Of a stretch of DNA of 64,000 bases, positions 33,713-41,906 are shown piece by piece (the stretch's first letter is position 1; the number at the start of each line of letters is the position of its first letter). The DNA comes from Pseudonocardia sulfidoxydans NBRC 16205. Lineage in GTDB: Bacteria; Actinomycetota; Actinomycetes; Mycobacteriales; Pseudonocardiaceae. The position numbers and the translations under genes were made by a program. The notes beneath the pieces are model-generated. The model had not been told where the DNA came from and ran no database searches. It saw nothing but the letters and a program-made list of their open reading frames with translations. The stretch is from contig NZ_BJVJ01000021.1 in assembly GCF_007989085.1 (NCBI RefSeq), positions 1-64,000 of the forward strand, in the 5' to 3' direction.

Positions 33713-34027
33713 TCAGCTCGCCAGCTTCAGCCCCACGACGCCGCCGACGATCGCGGCGAGGCACAGGAGCCGGACGGTCGTGGCGGGTTCGCCGAGGACG
33801 ACCATCCCGTAGAGGGCGGTGCCGACGGCGCCGATCCCGACCCAGACGACGTACGCGGTGCCGATGGGCAGCGTCCGCAACGCCCAGGCCAGCCCGGCCA
33901 TGCTCGCGATGAGCGCGATGCCGAACACGACGGCCGGCAGCGGCCTGCTGAAGCCTTCGGAGCGGGCGAGCGCCGCGGCCCACACGGTCTCCAGGACGCC
34001 CGACACGATGAGCACGATCCACGCCAT
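33713..34027 (-). CDS. gdx: SMR-family guanidinium exporter (Gdx/SugE-like)
   Basis: A 104-residue, four-TM small multidrug resistance protein. TM1 has the essential Glu in VSGVLETVWAAAL, and later WALRTLPIGTAYVVWVGIGAVG and VVLGEPATTVRLLC match the Gdx/SugE branch. It works as a dual-topology dimer exporting guanidinium in exchange for protons. Assignment to guanidinium rests on the guanidine-III riboswitch just upstream. ATG 34027 has GGGGAGG 8 nt before it. Confidence 0.9.
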   Translation of the reverse strand: MAWIVLIVSGVLETVWAAALARSEGFSRPLPAVVFGIALIASMAGLAWALRTLPIGTAYVVWVGIGAVGTALYGMVVLGEPATTVRLLCLAAIVGGVVGLKLAS

Positions 34028-34043
34028 GACATGCCTCCCCAGG

Positions 34044-34082
34044 GCGCCGTCTTGTCGTTCCGGGTACGACGCGCTCGTCCGG
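34044..34082 (-). promoter_or_regulatory. Guanidine-III riboswitch (ykkC-III)
   Basis: On the minus strand the 39 nt contain CCGGACGAG, CGTACCCGG and ACAAGACGGCGC in that order, which are the conserved blocks of the ykkC-III/guanidine-III aptamer as known from Thermobifida. It ends 16 nt before the exporter start, next to the GGGGAGG ribosome site, so guanidinium binding probably frees translation. A TACCCT -10 box lies at 34116-34111. Confidence 0.9.
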
Positions 34083-34194
34083 GGTGGCCGCGGTGGGCGG
34101 CTCCGGTTCCAGGGTAGCAACTCCCGTCATCTGGACCGTGGCGACGAACAGGGCCGGTAATGTACGGTCATTCCGTCGGCAGTGAGGGGGCGTC

Positions 34195-34809
34195 ATGGCA
34201 CAGCGCATGCTCAGCCTCGTCCGGTCCACGGTGGCCGGGCTGCCCCCGATGACGCGCGCCGACGCGGTCCGTGTGCAGGGCGTCGGCGCGTTGGTGCTCG
34301 ACGTCCGGGAGCCCGCCGCGTTCGCCGCGGGCCACCTCCCGGGCTCGGTGAACATCGCCGCCGACGACGACGTCTGCTTCTGCGTGCTGCGCGACGCGCT
34401 GCTCCCGTCGGGGGTCGACGTCGTCGTCGCGGGTCCGGCGGGGATCGCGGCCCGCGCCGCGGAGCTCCTCGCGGACCACGCGCCCGTCGTGGGCCATGTC
34501 GCCGATCCGGGTCGCGGTGCGGTCTCGCGTCGGGTCGCCGGCGTCGAACGGGCGGTTGCGCGGCAGGTCCTCGACGTCCGGTCCGAGGGCCCCGTCGTCG
34601 ACGGAGCGGTCCGGATTCCGGTGGCCGACGTGCTGGGCCGGCTCGCCGAGCTGCGTCCCGACGTCGCGACCGCGGTGCTGGACACCGACGGCCGGGCCTC
34701 GTCGGCGGTGGCCTCGTTGTTGCGCGCCTGCGGTTTCGGCGACGTGAGCGAGATCGTCGAGGTGGCGGTGGTGCCGCGCCCGCGGTTGCGCCTGCTCGCC
34801 AGCGCCTGA
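34195..34809 (+). CDS. tandem rhodanese-fold protein without active-site Cys
   Basis: A 204-residue protein with two rhodanese-like domains. The first starts LVLDVREPAAFAAGHLPGSVNI (here DVREPAAFAAGHLPGSVNI), the second QVLDVRSEGPVVDGAVRIPV. Where active rhodaneses have C-X4-R/S, domain 1 reads VAGPAGIAARA and domain 2 LDTDGRASSA, so no catalytic Cys is present. The arrangement resembles the rhodanese pair fused to some persulfide dioxygenases, but no metallo-beta-lactamase domain is attached. It is probably non-catalytic, perhaps a sensor or binding protein. ATG 34195. Confidence 0.75.
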   Translation: MAQRMLSLVRSTVAGLPPMTRADAVRVQGVGALVLDVREPAAFAAGHLPGSVNIAADDDVCFCVLRDALLPSGVDVVVAGPAGIAARAAELLADHAPVVGHVADPGRGAVSRRVAGVERAVARQVLDVRSEGPVVDGAVRIPVADVLGRLAELRPDVATAVLDTDGRASSAVASLLRACGFGDVSEIVEVAVVPRPRLRLLASA

Positions 34810-34950
34810 CGTCCGTCCCGCAAGCATCCTGGCGTGTGAGCCAGATCCCGTCTGCCCGCGTGGTCCGAAACAGACGACTGTGGCAAGGTCATTGCTTGCG
34901 GTGCACTAAATAAACTTGCCCGGTCGCCCGGGCGGGGGACGGACGGTGAC

Positions 34951-36339
34951 GTGACCACGCACTCCGAGCGCCCCACGGAACCCGTCGACCCCGAGCCCCA
35001 CGACACCGAGCGTTCCGGCGCCGCCGTGCTCTCGCCGCGTCAGCTGCGCCGCATCCTGCCCGCGGCAGTCATGTTCACCTGGCTCGGGCCGTTCGCGATG
35101 GACGCCTACAGCCCGGCCTTCCCGGCGATCCAGGCGGAGTTCGGCACCTCCGACGGCCTGGTCCAGGCCACGCTCGCGACGACGTTGATCGGCCTGGCGG
35201 TGGGGCAGCTGATCGTCGGGCCGCTCAGCGACCGGTTCGGTCGCCGGCGCCCGCTCGCCGTCGGCCTCACCGGTTACGTCGTCGCGTCCGTGCTGTGCTC
35301 GTTCGCGTGGTCGATCGAGGTGCTGATCGGCGCCCGGTTCCTGCAAGGTCTGGCGGCCGCGGCAGGTATCGCCGTGGCCCGTGCCGTCGCCCGCGACGTG
35401 CACGCTGGCCCCCAGCTCGCCCGCTTCTACTCGCTGCTCACCGCGGCCACCGCGCTCGCCCCCATGCTCGGGCCGATCTTCGGCGCCGGACTGCTCGAAG
35501 CTGGTTTGACCTGGCGGTACATCTTCGGGCTGACGCTGCTGCTCGGCGTCGTCGGCCTGGGGCTCGTGGTGTTCGTCCTGCCCGAGACCCACCCCGACCG
35601 CATCGGGGGCCGCACCCCACCCACCCCCGCCGAACGCGAACGCCGCGCCACCGCCGACGGCCCCGAGCTGACCCTGTGGAGCCTGCTGCGGCGCAGGCAC
35701 GTCGTCGTCAGCGCGCTGGTGCTCGGCTTCGTCGGCGCCGCGATGATCGCGCACCTCGCCGGGCTGTCGTTCTTCCTGCAGACCGAGCGCGGGCTCAGCC
35801 CGGCGGGCTACAGCATCGTGTTCGCGGTCGACGCGGTCGGCATGATCCTGGCCAACAACGTCAACCGGTACCTGCTGCGCCGGTTCACCGCGCAGCGGCT
35901 GCTGTCGGTCGCGGTCCCCGTGATGCTGGCGCTCACGATCGTCTTCGCGATCCTCCTGCGGTTCGACGCGCCGCTGCCCGCGGTGCTGCCCGCGCTGTTC
36001 GCGTTCGTCAGCTGCTGGGGTTTCGTGATGCCCAACGCGATCGCCGTCGGCATGTCGGTCGAGCGGCACGCCGCCGGGCGCGCGTCGGCGGTGCTCGGCG
36101 TCGCCCAGTTCGGCTTCTCCGCCTTCAGCGCGCCCCTCGTCGGCATCGTGCCGCCCGCATTCGGGGTGCCGCCGATGGCGACCGTGATCGTCGTCTGCCT
36201 CGCACTCGCGTTCGCCGTGCAACTCGTCGCCCGGATCAGGCTCCCGCGCCGCGCGCGCGTCGACTCACCGTCCGCGACGGCGCCGGCGCGCTCCGCCGAC
36301 GAACCCGGGTGCGGACAGGCGTGTCGCGCCGCGGGGTGA
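34951..36339 (+). CDS. Bcr/CflA-type MFS drug exporter
   Basis: A 462-residue major facilitator with 12 predicted TM helices and a polar N-terminus of about 30 residues. MDAYSPAFPAIQAEFG, GQLIVGPLSDRFGRRRPL (MFS signature A) and ATALAPMLGPIFGAGLL (motif C of drug/H+ antiporters) place it in the Bcr/CflA 12-TM group. A charged loop joins the two halves (about 205-240). It exports drugs or small metabolites by proton antiport. The start is GTG 34951. The C-terminal 30 residues are polar. Confidence 0.9.
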   Translation: MTTHSERPTEPVDPEPHDTERSGAAVLSPRQLRRILPAAVMFTWLGPFAMDAYSPAFPAIQAEFGTSDGLVQATLATTLIGLAVGQLIVGPLSDRFGRRRPLAVGLTGYVVASVLCSFAWSIEVLIGARFLQGLAAAAGIAVARAVARDVHAGPQLARFYSLLTAATALAPMLGPIFGAGLLEAGLTWRYIFGLTLLLGVVGLGLVVFVLPETHPDRIGGRTPPTPAERERRATADGPELTLWSLLRRRHVVVSALVLGFVGAAMIAHLAGLSFFLQTERGLSPAGYSIVFAVDAVGMILANNVNRYLLRRFTAQRLLSVAVPVMLALTIVFAILLRFDAPLPAVLPALFAFVSCWGFVMPNAIAVGMSVERHAAGRASAVLGVAQFGFSAFSAPLVGIVPPAFGVPPMATVIVVCLALAFAVQLVARIRLPRRARVDSPSATAPARSADEPGCGQACRAAG

Positions 36340-36445
36340 TGGGGCCAACCGTTCGCTGCGGGAGTTCTTACCGTCTGTTGGCCTGCGGCACAGGTGGAAT
36401 CCGTAGCCTCGCGGTCGAGCCTGCGGACGAGGTGAGGAGCCCGCG

Positions 36446-37039
36446 ATGACTGCCAGGACGGCCACCCTCGCGGTGCGCGCCGCCGGGGTCGTCCTCGCAC
36501 TCGTCGTCTGGTCGATCACCCACACGGTGACGCACCTCGCGATCGTCCACCCCGACGCCGGGGGCACGGTCCTGCCCGGGACGTTCGCCGCCCGGCTGGC
36601 GCTCGGCGCCGCCGCGCTCACCCTCGTCGCGTTCGTCGCGGCCGCCGTCGCGGGCCGCCCGGGTGCGGGGATTCCGACCCGGGGCGCATCGCTCGCCGCA
36701 CCAGTCGCGTTCGTCGGCGCCGAGTTCGTGACGCACATCGGTACCGAACTCGCCGCCGCACGGTTGGCGCTGATCGGCGTCGCGCTGGGGGTGAACGCGC
36801 TGGTCGGTGCCGCCTACCAGCAGCTGTGGTCCGTCGGCCTCGGCAGCACCGATCGCATCCTCGCGCTCCTCGCGGGAGTGCCCGTGCCGTCGACCCCGAC
36901 GGGGCCGGCACACACGGCGTTCCACCGGACCTTCGCCGCCGCCGGCCGCACCGGCCGGGTCACGACCAGGGGACCACCACGCCCACCGTGTGCCCCGTCC
37001 CCGTTCCCCACCACGCGGCTGCTCCCACTCCCGGCCTGA
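36446..37039 (+). CDS. membrane protein of unknown function
   Basis: A 197-residue protein with four hydrophobic segments (about 10-30, 48-68, 78-98, 105-125) and a Pro/Arg/Thr-rich C-terminal tail after residue 150 with low-complexity character. ATG 36446 is preceded by GAGGTGAGGAG. The first TM pair includes several His residues (ITHTVTHLAIVH). I recognise no family. It precedes the methyltransferase gene by 48 bp on the same strand. Confidence 0.6.
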   Translation: MTARTATLAVRAAGVVLALVVWSITHTVTHLAIVHPDAGGTVLPGTFAARLALGAAALTLVAFVAAAVAGRPGAGIPTRGASLAAPVAFVGAEFVTHIGTELAAARLALIGVALGVNALVGAAYQQLWSVGLGSTDRILALLAGVPVPSTPTGPAHTAFHRTFAAAGRTGRVTTRGPPRPPCAPSPFPTTRLLPLPA

Positions 37040-37087
37040 TCCTGGGATCAGCGCCCCCGCACGCCGCGCGCCCCGAGAGGCCCACCC

Positions 37088-38155
37088 GTGCTCACGTCGT
37101 CCACCACCCGGTCCCGTCCACTCCTGAAGGCCCTCAGGCACAAGCTCTGGGACGCCGTCCACGAGCCCGACACGCCCGGCGAGTCCGGCGTCCACATCGA
37201 CCCGCTCGACAGGCCCCCCGTCGACATGTCGACGCGCAGTACCTGGCACCGCGAGGCGTTCGCGAGCCCGGAGATGGCGGCGTTCCGGCGCGGCCTCACC
37301 CTGGGCGACGCCGACGTCCGCACCTCGATCCTCGACGACCTCGCCACCTGGTACGACACCACCCCCGACGAGGCGCGGCGCCGTGCGCTGCACTGGGAGG
37401 AGATCAGCGTCCAGGAGTGGGCCGACGCGAACGGCGACGACGGCGACGACGGCCGCGTCGAGTTCTACCGGACCCAGATCTCCTGGGCCTACGACCTCAT
37501 GTGGTGGGCCTACCTGCAGTCGGAGGGCCACGGCGACCCGTCGAACGTCGTCGCACTGCGGTTCCTGCAGCAGTGGGCACCCGGGCGCCGCCACCTCGAC
37601 TTCGGCTCCGGCGTCGGTGTCACCAGCCAGGTCTTCCTCGAGACGGGCTGGACCTCCACGATGGCGGACCTGTCGTCGACACTTCTCGACTTCGCCTGCT
37701 TCCGCCTCGAACGCCGCGGCCAGTCGGCGACGACGATCGACCTGCTCGACCACGGGCTGCCGGCGGGTGCCTACGACGCGGTCACCGCCATCGACACCCT
37801 CGCCCATGTCCCCGACGTGCACGATGCGGCCCGCACGCTGCACATCGCGCTGGGTCGCGACGGCGTGCTCGTCGCCAACATCGACGTCCGCTCGGCCGCC
37901 CCCGAGACCGTCTGGCACCTGCAGGACGACGAGAAGCGCGCCACCTACGACGTGCTGCGCGCCGGGTTCGTCCACATCGGATCCCTGGGCTACGGGCTGC
38001 AGGCCTACCGCAAGGTCCGCGCGTCCGGGCTCCGGTTCCGGGCGCGGACCCTCGCCCAGTGGGTCGTGATGGCCAGCCCGATGCGACGTGTGGCCGCGCG
38101 GGCGAGCCGGCGGGTGCTGCGCAGGCTGTGGAGCGTGCGCGAACGCCTGCGCTGA
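37088..38155 (+). CDS. SAM-dependent methyltransferase
   Basis: A 355-residue class I methyltransferase. Motif I is HLDFGSGVGVTSQVF (about 173) and the acidic residue after strand 2 is in STMADLSSTLLDFA. AYDAVTAIDTLAHVPD corresponds to motif IV and DGVLVANIDVR to the following strand. A 150-residue N-terminal helical region and a basic C-terminal tail flank the domain. The start is GTG 37088 with GAGAGG upstream. The acceptor substrate is unknown; lipid or glycan methylation is possible. Confidence 0.8.
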   Translation: MLTSSTTRSRPLLKALRHKLWDAVHEPDTPGESGVHIDPLDRPPVDMSTRSTWHREAFASPEMAAFRRGLTLGDADVRTSILDDLATWYDTTPDEARRRALHWEEISVQEWADANGDDGDDGRVEFYRTQISWAYDLMWWAYLQSEGHGDPSNVVALRFLQQWAPGRRHLDFGSGVGVTSQVFLETGWTSTMADLSSTLLDFACFRLERRGQSATTIDLLDHGLPAGAYDAVTAIDTLAHVPDVHDAARTLHIALGRDGVLVANIDVRSAAPETVWHLQDDEKRATYDVLRAGFVHIGSLGYGLQAYRKVRASGLRFRARTLAQWVVMASPMRRVAARASRRVLRRLWSVRERLR

Positions 38156-38222
38156 CCCCGGTGCAGGCGCGGCCGTCGCGGGAAATGCTCGGCGAGATCA
38201 CCGTCGACGGGGCGCAGCCGCC

Positions 38223-38960
38223 TCACATCAGGTGCCTGCCGAAGAACCGACCCGCGTCGTCGCCCTCGAACCCGGGGACGCCGGTGTGGCCGCCCGTGTT
38301 GGCGTGCAACGTCTTCTCCGTCGAGCCGAGAGCGTCGAACAGGTCCAGCGCCAGCTGCCGGTCGTTGCCCTCGTCGTCCCACTGCAGCAGCATCAGGAGC
38401 GGGATCGTCACGTGCCGGGCGTCGTCGAGGATCGCGCGCGGCACGAAGCTCCCGGCGAACAGCAAGGCGGCCGCGATGCGTGACTCGACCAGCGCCAACC
38501 GGACCGCGACGGAGACGATCCCGCCCGAGAACCCGACCGGGCCTTCGATGCCGGGCAGTGCGAGGAGGGCGTCGAGGGCGGCGCGCCACTCCGGGACCGC
38601 CGTCTCGACCAGGGGGAGGACGAGCCGGTCGACGACCTCCGCCGGGACCGGCTCGGCGGCCTCGATCGCCCGCCGCAGATCGGCGCGGGCCTGTTCGGCG
38701 GGAGCCGACCGCGGCCGGTCACCGGCGCCCGGGAGCTCGATCGTCGCCGTGGCGAAACCCGACGCCGCGCAGTGCCGCGCCCGGCCCAGCAGGCGCGGGT
38801 ACATCCGGTCGAGCCCGCCGGGGTGCCCGAGCAGGATCAGTGGGGTCGCGGCGGGCGGGTTCTCGGGCGTCCACAGGATGCCGGGGATGCCGTCGAGGGT
38901 GAACCGGCGTTCGAGGACGTCGTCGTCGAGACAGTGGTCGGAGGTGAATGTCAACGTCAT
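38223..38960 (-). CDS. alpha/beta hydrolase (dienelactone hydrolase-like)
   Basis: A 245-residue hydrolase. LILLGHPGGLDRMYP forms the oxyanion region and VGFSGGIVS the nucleophile elbow (GXSXG, Ser). The late LLQWDDEGND and NTGGHTGVP probably give the Asp and His. ATG 38960 (MTLTFTSDHC) is chosen over the longer frame because it follows GAGAGGCACG and starts a coherent domain. The substrate is unknown. Confidence 0.78.
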   Translation of the reverse strand: MTLTFTSDHCLDDDVLERRFTLDGIPGILWTPENPPAATPLILLGHPGGLDRMYPRLLGRARHCAASGFATATIELPGAGDRPRSAPAEQARADLRRAIEAAEPVPAEVVDRLVLPLVETAVPEWRAALDALLALPGIEGPVGFSGGIVSVAVRLALVESRIAAALLFAGSFVPRAILDDARHVTIPLLMLLQWDDEGNDRQLALDLFDALGSTEKTLHANTGGHTGVPGFEGDDAGRFFGRHLM

Positions 38961-39147
38961 GGTCGTGCCTCTCGGGAGTCCGCTGAACGGCGCTCCCGGA
39001 CGACCTACCGCCCGACCGTGACCCCTGAGGGGAGCACCCACGTCGAATCGTCCACGGGTCCCACCTCCTCGATCACCTGCACGGTTGCCAGGAGGCTAGC
39101 GCCGGGCCCCGGCGGGCCGCCAGCGGTTTTCGCGGCCGGGACGACGA

Positions 39148-39180
39148 ACGCCGGGCCTCCCACGAGGGGCGGCCCGGCGT
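39148..39180 (-). terminator. Hairpin downstream of tRNA-Ser(GGA)
   Basis: Arms ACGCCGGGCC and GGCCCGGCGT, 10 bp perfect, 13-nt loop. It starts 14 bp beyond the tRNA 3' end on the minus strand and resembles the terminator after the other tRNA-Ser gene. Confidence 0.65.
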
Positions 39181-39193
39181 CGCGGGTATCGGG

Positions 39194-39281
39194 TGGCGGA
39201 GGATAGGGGATTCGAACCCCTGAGGGATTGCTCCCAACACGCTTTCCAAGCGTGCGCCCTAGGCCACTAGGCGAATCCTCC
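39194..39281 (-). tRNA. tRNA-Ser (GGA)
   Basis: An 88-nt tRNA including encoded CCA. Acceptor arms GGAGGAT and ATCCTCC pair; the anticodon loop is CTTGGAAA-like with anticodon GGA; a long variable arm and T arm with GTTCGAATC are present. It reads UCC and UCU. Confidence 0.95.
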
Positions 39282-39357
39282 GTCGACGAGCATAGCGACC
39301 ACGTTCTGCCCGCCCCGCGGCGGGACCGTCGTCGTGGAAGGGGCTACACTCGTCCAC

Positions 39358-39449
39358 GGACTCCGCGCGGCGCGCATCCTGTGAACTCCCCCAGGGCCGG
39401 AAGGCAGCAAGGGTCAACGGGCTCTGCCGGGTGCGCGGAGTCCCCTTTT
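39358..39449 (+). ncRNA. ffs: bacterial small SRP RNA (4.5S type)
   Basis: Terminal arms GGACTCCGCGC and GCGCGGAGTCC close a hairpin whose apical part contains CCGGAAGGCAGCAAGGGT, the conserved Ffh-binding/GGAA tetraloop region. A short T-run (TTTTT, 39446-39450) follows. Position just upstream of dnaX is conserved in actinobacteria. Confidence 0.95.
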
Positions 39450-39515
39450 TGTCCGGATGCCGGTCCGGACGCCCGGGCTCCCGCGTTGTCGGTCGTGGTG
39501 GGTAGCCTCGCGGGC

Positions 39516-41813
39516 GTGGCGCTGGCTCTGTACCGGAAGTACCGCCCGGCCAAGTTCGCCGAGGTGGTCGGCCAGGAGCACGTCACCGAACCCCTCGGCG
39601 TCGCGCTCACGGCCGGCCGGGTCAACCACGCCTACCTGTTCTCCGGGCCCCGGGGCTGCGGGAAGACGTCGTCGGCACGGATCCTCGCGCGGTCGCTGAA
39701 CTGCGAGCTGGGCCCGACTCCCGACCCCTGCGGCGTCTGCCCCTCGTGCATCGCGCTGGCCCCCGAGGGCCCCGGCTCGATCGACGTCGTCGAGCTCGAC
39801 GCTGCGTCCCACGGCGGTGTCGACGACGCCCGCGAGCTGCGCGACCGGGCCTTCTACGCGCCCGCCGAGTCGCGCTACCGCGTGTTCATCGTCGACGAGG
39901 CGCACATGGTCACCACGCAGGGCTTCAACGCCCTGCTCAAGATCGTCGAGGAACCGCCGGACCACCTCGTCTTCGTCTTCGCGACGACGGAGCCCGAGAA
40001 GGTGCTGCCGACGATCCGGTCCCGCACCCACCACTACCCGTTCCGGCTGATCCCGCCCGGCACGCTGCGCGCCCTGCTCGAACGCATCTGTGCCGACGAG
40101 GGCGTCACCGTCGCGCCCGCCGTGTACCCGCTGGTCATCCGCGCGGGCGGCGGCTCGGCGCGCGACACGCTGTCGGTGCTCGACCAGCTGCTCGCCGGCG
40201 CCGGCGACGAGGGCGTCACCTACGAGCGGGCCGTCGCGCTGCTCGGCGTCACCGACGTCGCACTGGTCGACGACGTCGTCGACGGTCTGGCCGCGGCCGA
40301 CTCGGCGGCCGTCTACGAGGCGGTCGACCGGCTCGTCGAGGCCGGGCACGATCCGCGCCGATTCGCCGCCGACCTGCTGCAGCGCCTGCGCGACCTCACG
40401 CTCCTGCAGGCCGTGCCCGGCGCGGCCGGCCAGGGGCTGGTCGAGGCCTCGGCCGACGAGATCGACCGGATGGTCGAGCAGTCCGGCAAGCTCGGCGCGG
40501 CCACACTGGCCCGCTACGGCGACATCGTCCACACCGGACTCACCGAGATGCGCGGGGCCACGGCGCCCAGGCTGCTGCTCGAGCTGCTCTGCGCCCGCAT
40601 GCTGCTGCCCGCGGCCACGACCTCCGACGCCGCGCTGCTCGAACGTCTCGAACGGCTGGAGCGCAGGGCGTCGATCGAGGGGCCGCCCGAGCCGGGCGCC
40701 TCGTCCGAGCCCGCGACGGGCGGCGGGGCGAAGAAGTTCGAACGGCCCTCGCAGCGTCGCGGGGACGCGCCGGCCGCACCCACTGCGTCGGCGCCGCCTG
40801 CCCCCGCGCCCGCTGCGTCGGCGCCGGCCGCGCCCGCTGCGTCTACGCCGGAGGCGCCCGTCGAACCGGCGGCCGATGCGGCTGCGGCCGCCGAGCCGGC
40901 TCCGGTGCCGGTCGCCGACGAGCGGCCCGCGCCTCCCGTCGAGGAGCGCACGGAGCCCGCGGCTGCCCCCGAGCGCCCGGAACCTGTTGCGCCGCAGCGC
41001 CGCGCACCGGCCGCGCCGCCGCGTGAACCCGCCGCGCCCGCACCCTCGCGTGAGGCTGCCCCGCGTGAGCCCGCCCCGGCGCGTGACCAGGCCAGGCCGC
41101 CGCGGCGTCCGGAGCCCGAGCGCGCCGAACCGGCCGCGCCGGCGCGTCCGACCCGTCCAGAGGCCCCGGCCACGAGCAACGGACGACCGCCTGCCGACCC
41201 GCCTCCCGCCGAGCCCCCGGCCACGGAAGCCCCCGCCGCGCCCGCGGCGCGCGGCCTCGACGCCGCCGCGGTCCGGCGGGTGTGGCCCGAGGTCCTGTCG
41301 GCCACCAAGCAGCGCAAGATGCGCACGCACGCGCTGCTGGTCACCGCCACGGTGCGGACCGTCGCCGACGACACTCTCGTCCTCGCCGCCGGTACCGCAG
41401 CCCTGGCGCGGCTGCTGTCGGAGCAGAGCAACCTCGACATCATCGCCGACGCCCTCAACGCCGTCCTCGGCGTGCGCTGGCGGGTCCGCTGCGAGTTCGG
41501 CGACGCCGCACCGCCCGCCCAGGCCGCTGCGCCGCGGCGGGAACCGGCCGCACCGCCGGCCCGTCGCGAGCACACCCGGCCGTCGGCCGCCGAGCGTTCG
41601 GCGCCGCCGCGTCGACGTTCCGCCCCCGACGACGGCATCCCGCTCCCGCCCGAGCCGCCGTCGGACGAGCCTCCACCTGACGACGAGGAGGCGATGATGG
41701 CCGAGGCCGCCGCCGACTCGAGCAACGGACCGGTGGAGCGTCGCGACCCGGAGGAGGCGGCGATCGAGCTCCTCGCCGCGGAGCTGGGTGCCAAGACGAT
41801 CGACCGACCCTGA
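39516..41813 (+). CDS. dnaX: DNA polymerase III subunit gamma/tau
   Basis: A 765-residue clamp-loader ATPase. LYRKYRPAKFAEVVGQEHV opens the AAA+ module; Walker A GPRGCGKTSSARILA, a zinc finger with CGVCPSC, Walker B FIVDEAHMV and the sensor region TTEPEKVLPTIRSR follow. Domain III ends near residue 390. Residues about 420-590 are a Pro/Ala/Glu/Arg-rich linker, then a tau-like C-terminal domain (VRRVWPEVLSATKQRKMRT) ends acidic. GTG 39516 lies 7 nt after TAGCCT (39503-39508), so the mRNA is probably leaderless. It would hold the replisome together through tau. Confidence 0.95.
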   Translation: MALALYRKYRPAKFAEVVGQEHVTEPLGVALTAGRVNHAYLFSGPRGCGKTSSARILARSLNCELGPTPDPCGVCPSCIALAPEGPGSIDVVELDAASHGGVDDARELRDRAFYAPAESRYRVFIVDEAHMVTTQGFNALLKIVEEPPDHLVFVFATTEPEKVLPTIRSRTHHYPFRLIPPGTLRALLERICADEGVTVAPAVYPLVIRAGGGSARDTLSVLDQLLAGAGDEGVTYERAVALLGVTDVALVDDVVDGLAAADSAAVYEAVDRLVEAGHDPRRFAADLLQRLRDLTLLQAVPGAAGQGLVEASADEIDRMVEQSGKLGAATLARYGDIVHTGLTEMRGATAPRLLLELLCARMLLPAATTSDAALLERLERLERRASIEGPPEPGASSEPATGGGAKKFERPSQRRGDAPAAPTASAPPAPAPAASAPAAPAASTPEAPVEPAADAAAAAEPAPVPVADERPAPPVEERTEPAAAPERPEPVAPQRRAPAAPPREPAAPAPSREAAPREPAPARDQARPPRRPEPERAEPAAPARPTRPEAPATSNGRPPADPPPAEPPATEAPAAPAARGLDAAAVRRVWPEVLSATKQRKMRTHALLVTATVRTVADDTLVLAAGTAALARLLSEQSNLDIIADALNAVLGVRWRVRCEFGDAAPPAQAAAPRREPAAPPARREHTRPSAAERSAPPRRRSAPDDGIPLPPEPPSDEPPPDDEEAMMAEAAADSSNGPVERRDPEEAAIELLAAELGAKTIDRP

Positions 41814-41906
41814 GAAACCCTGAGTCGGGAAAATGGGTGAATCGGGCGTGATCGGGGTGCTGGCACCCGGGTACACGGGTCCCAGGGCTGCGTAGGCTCC
41901 GCCGAC

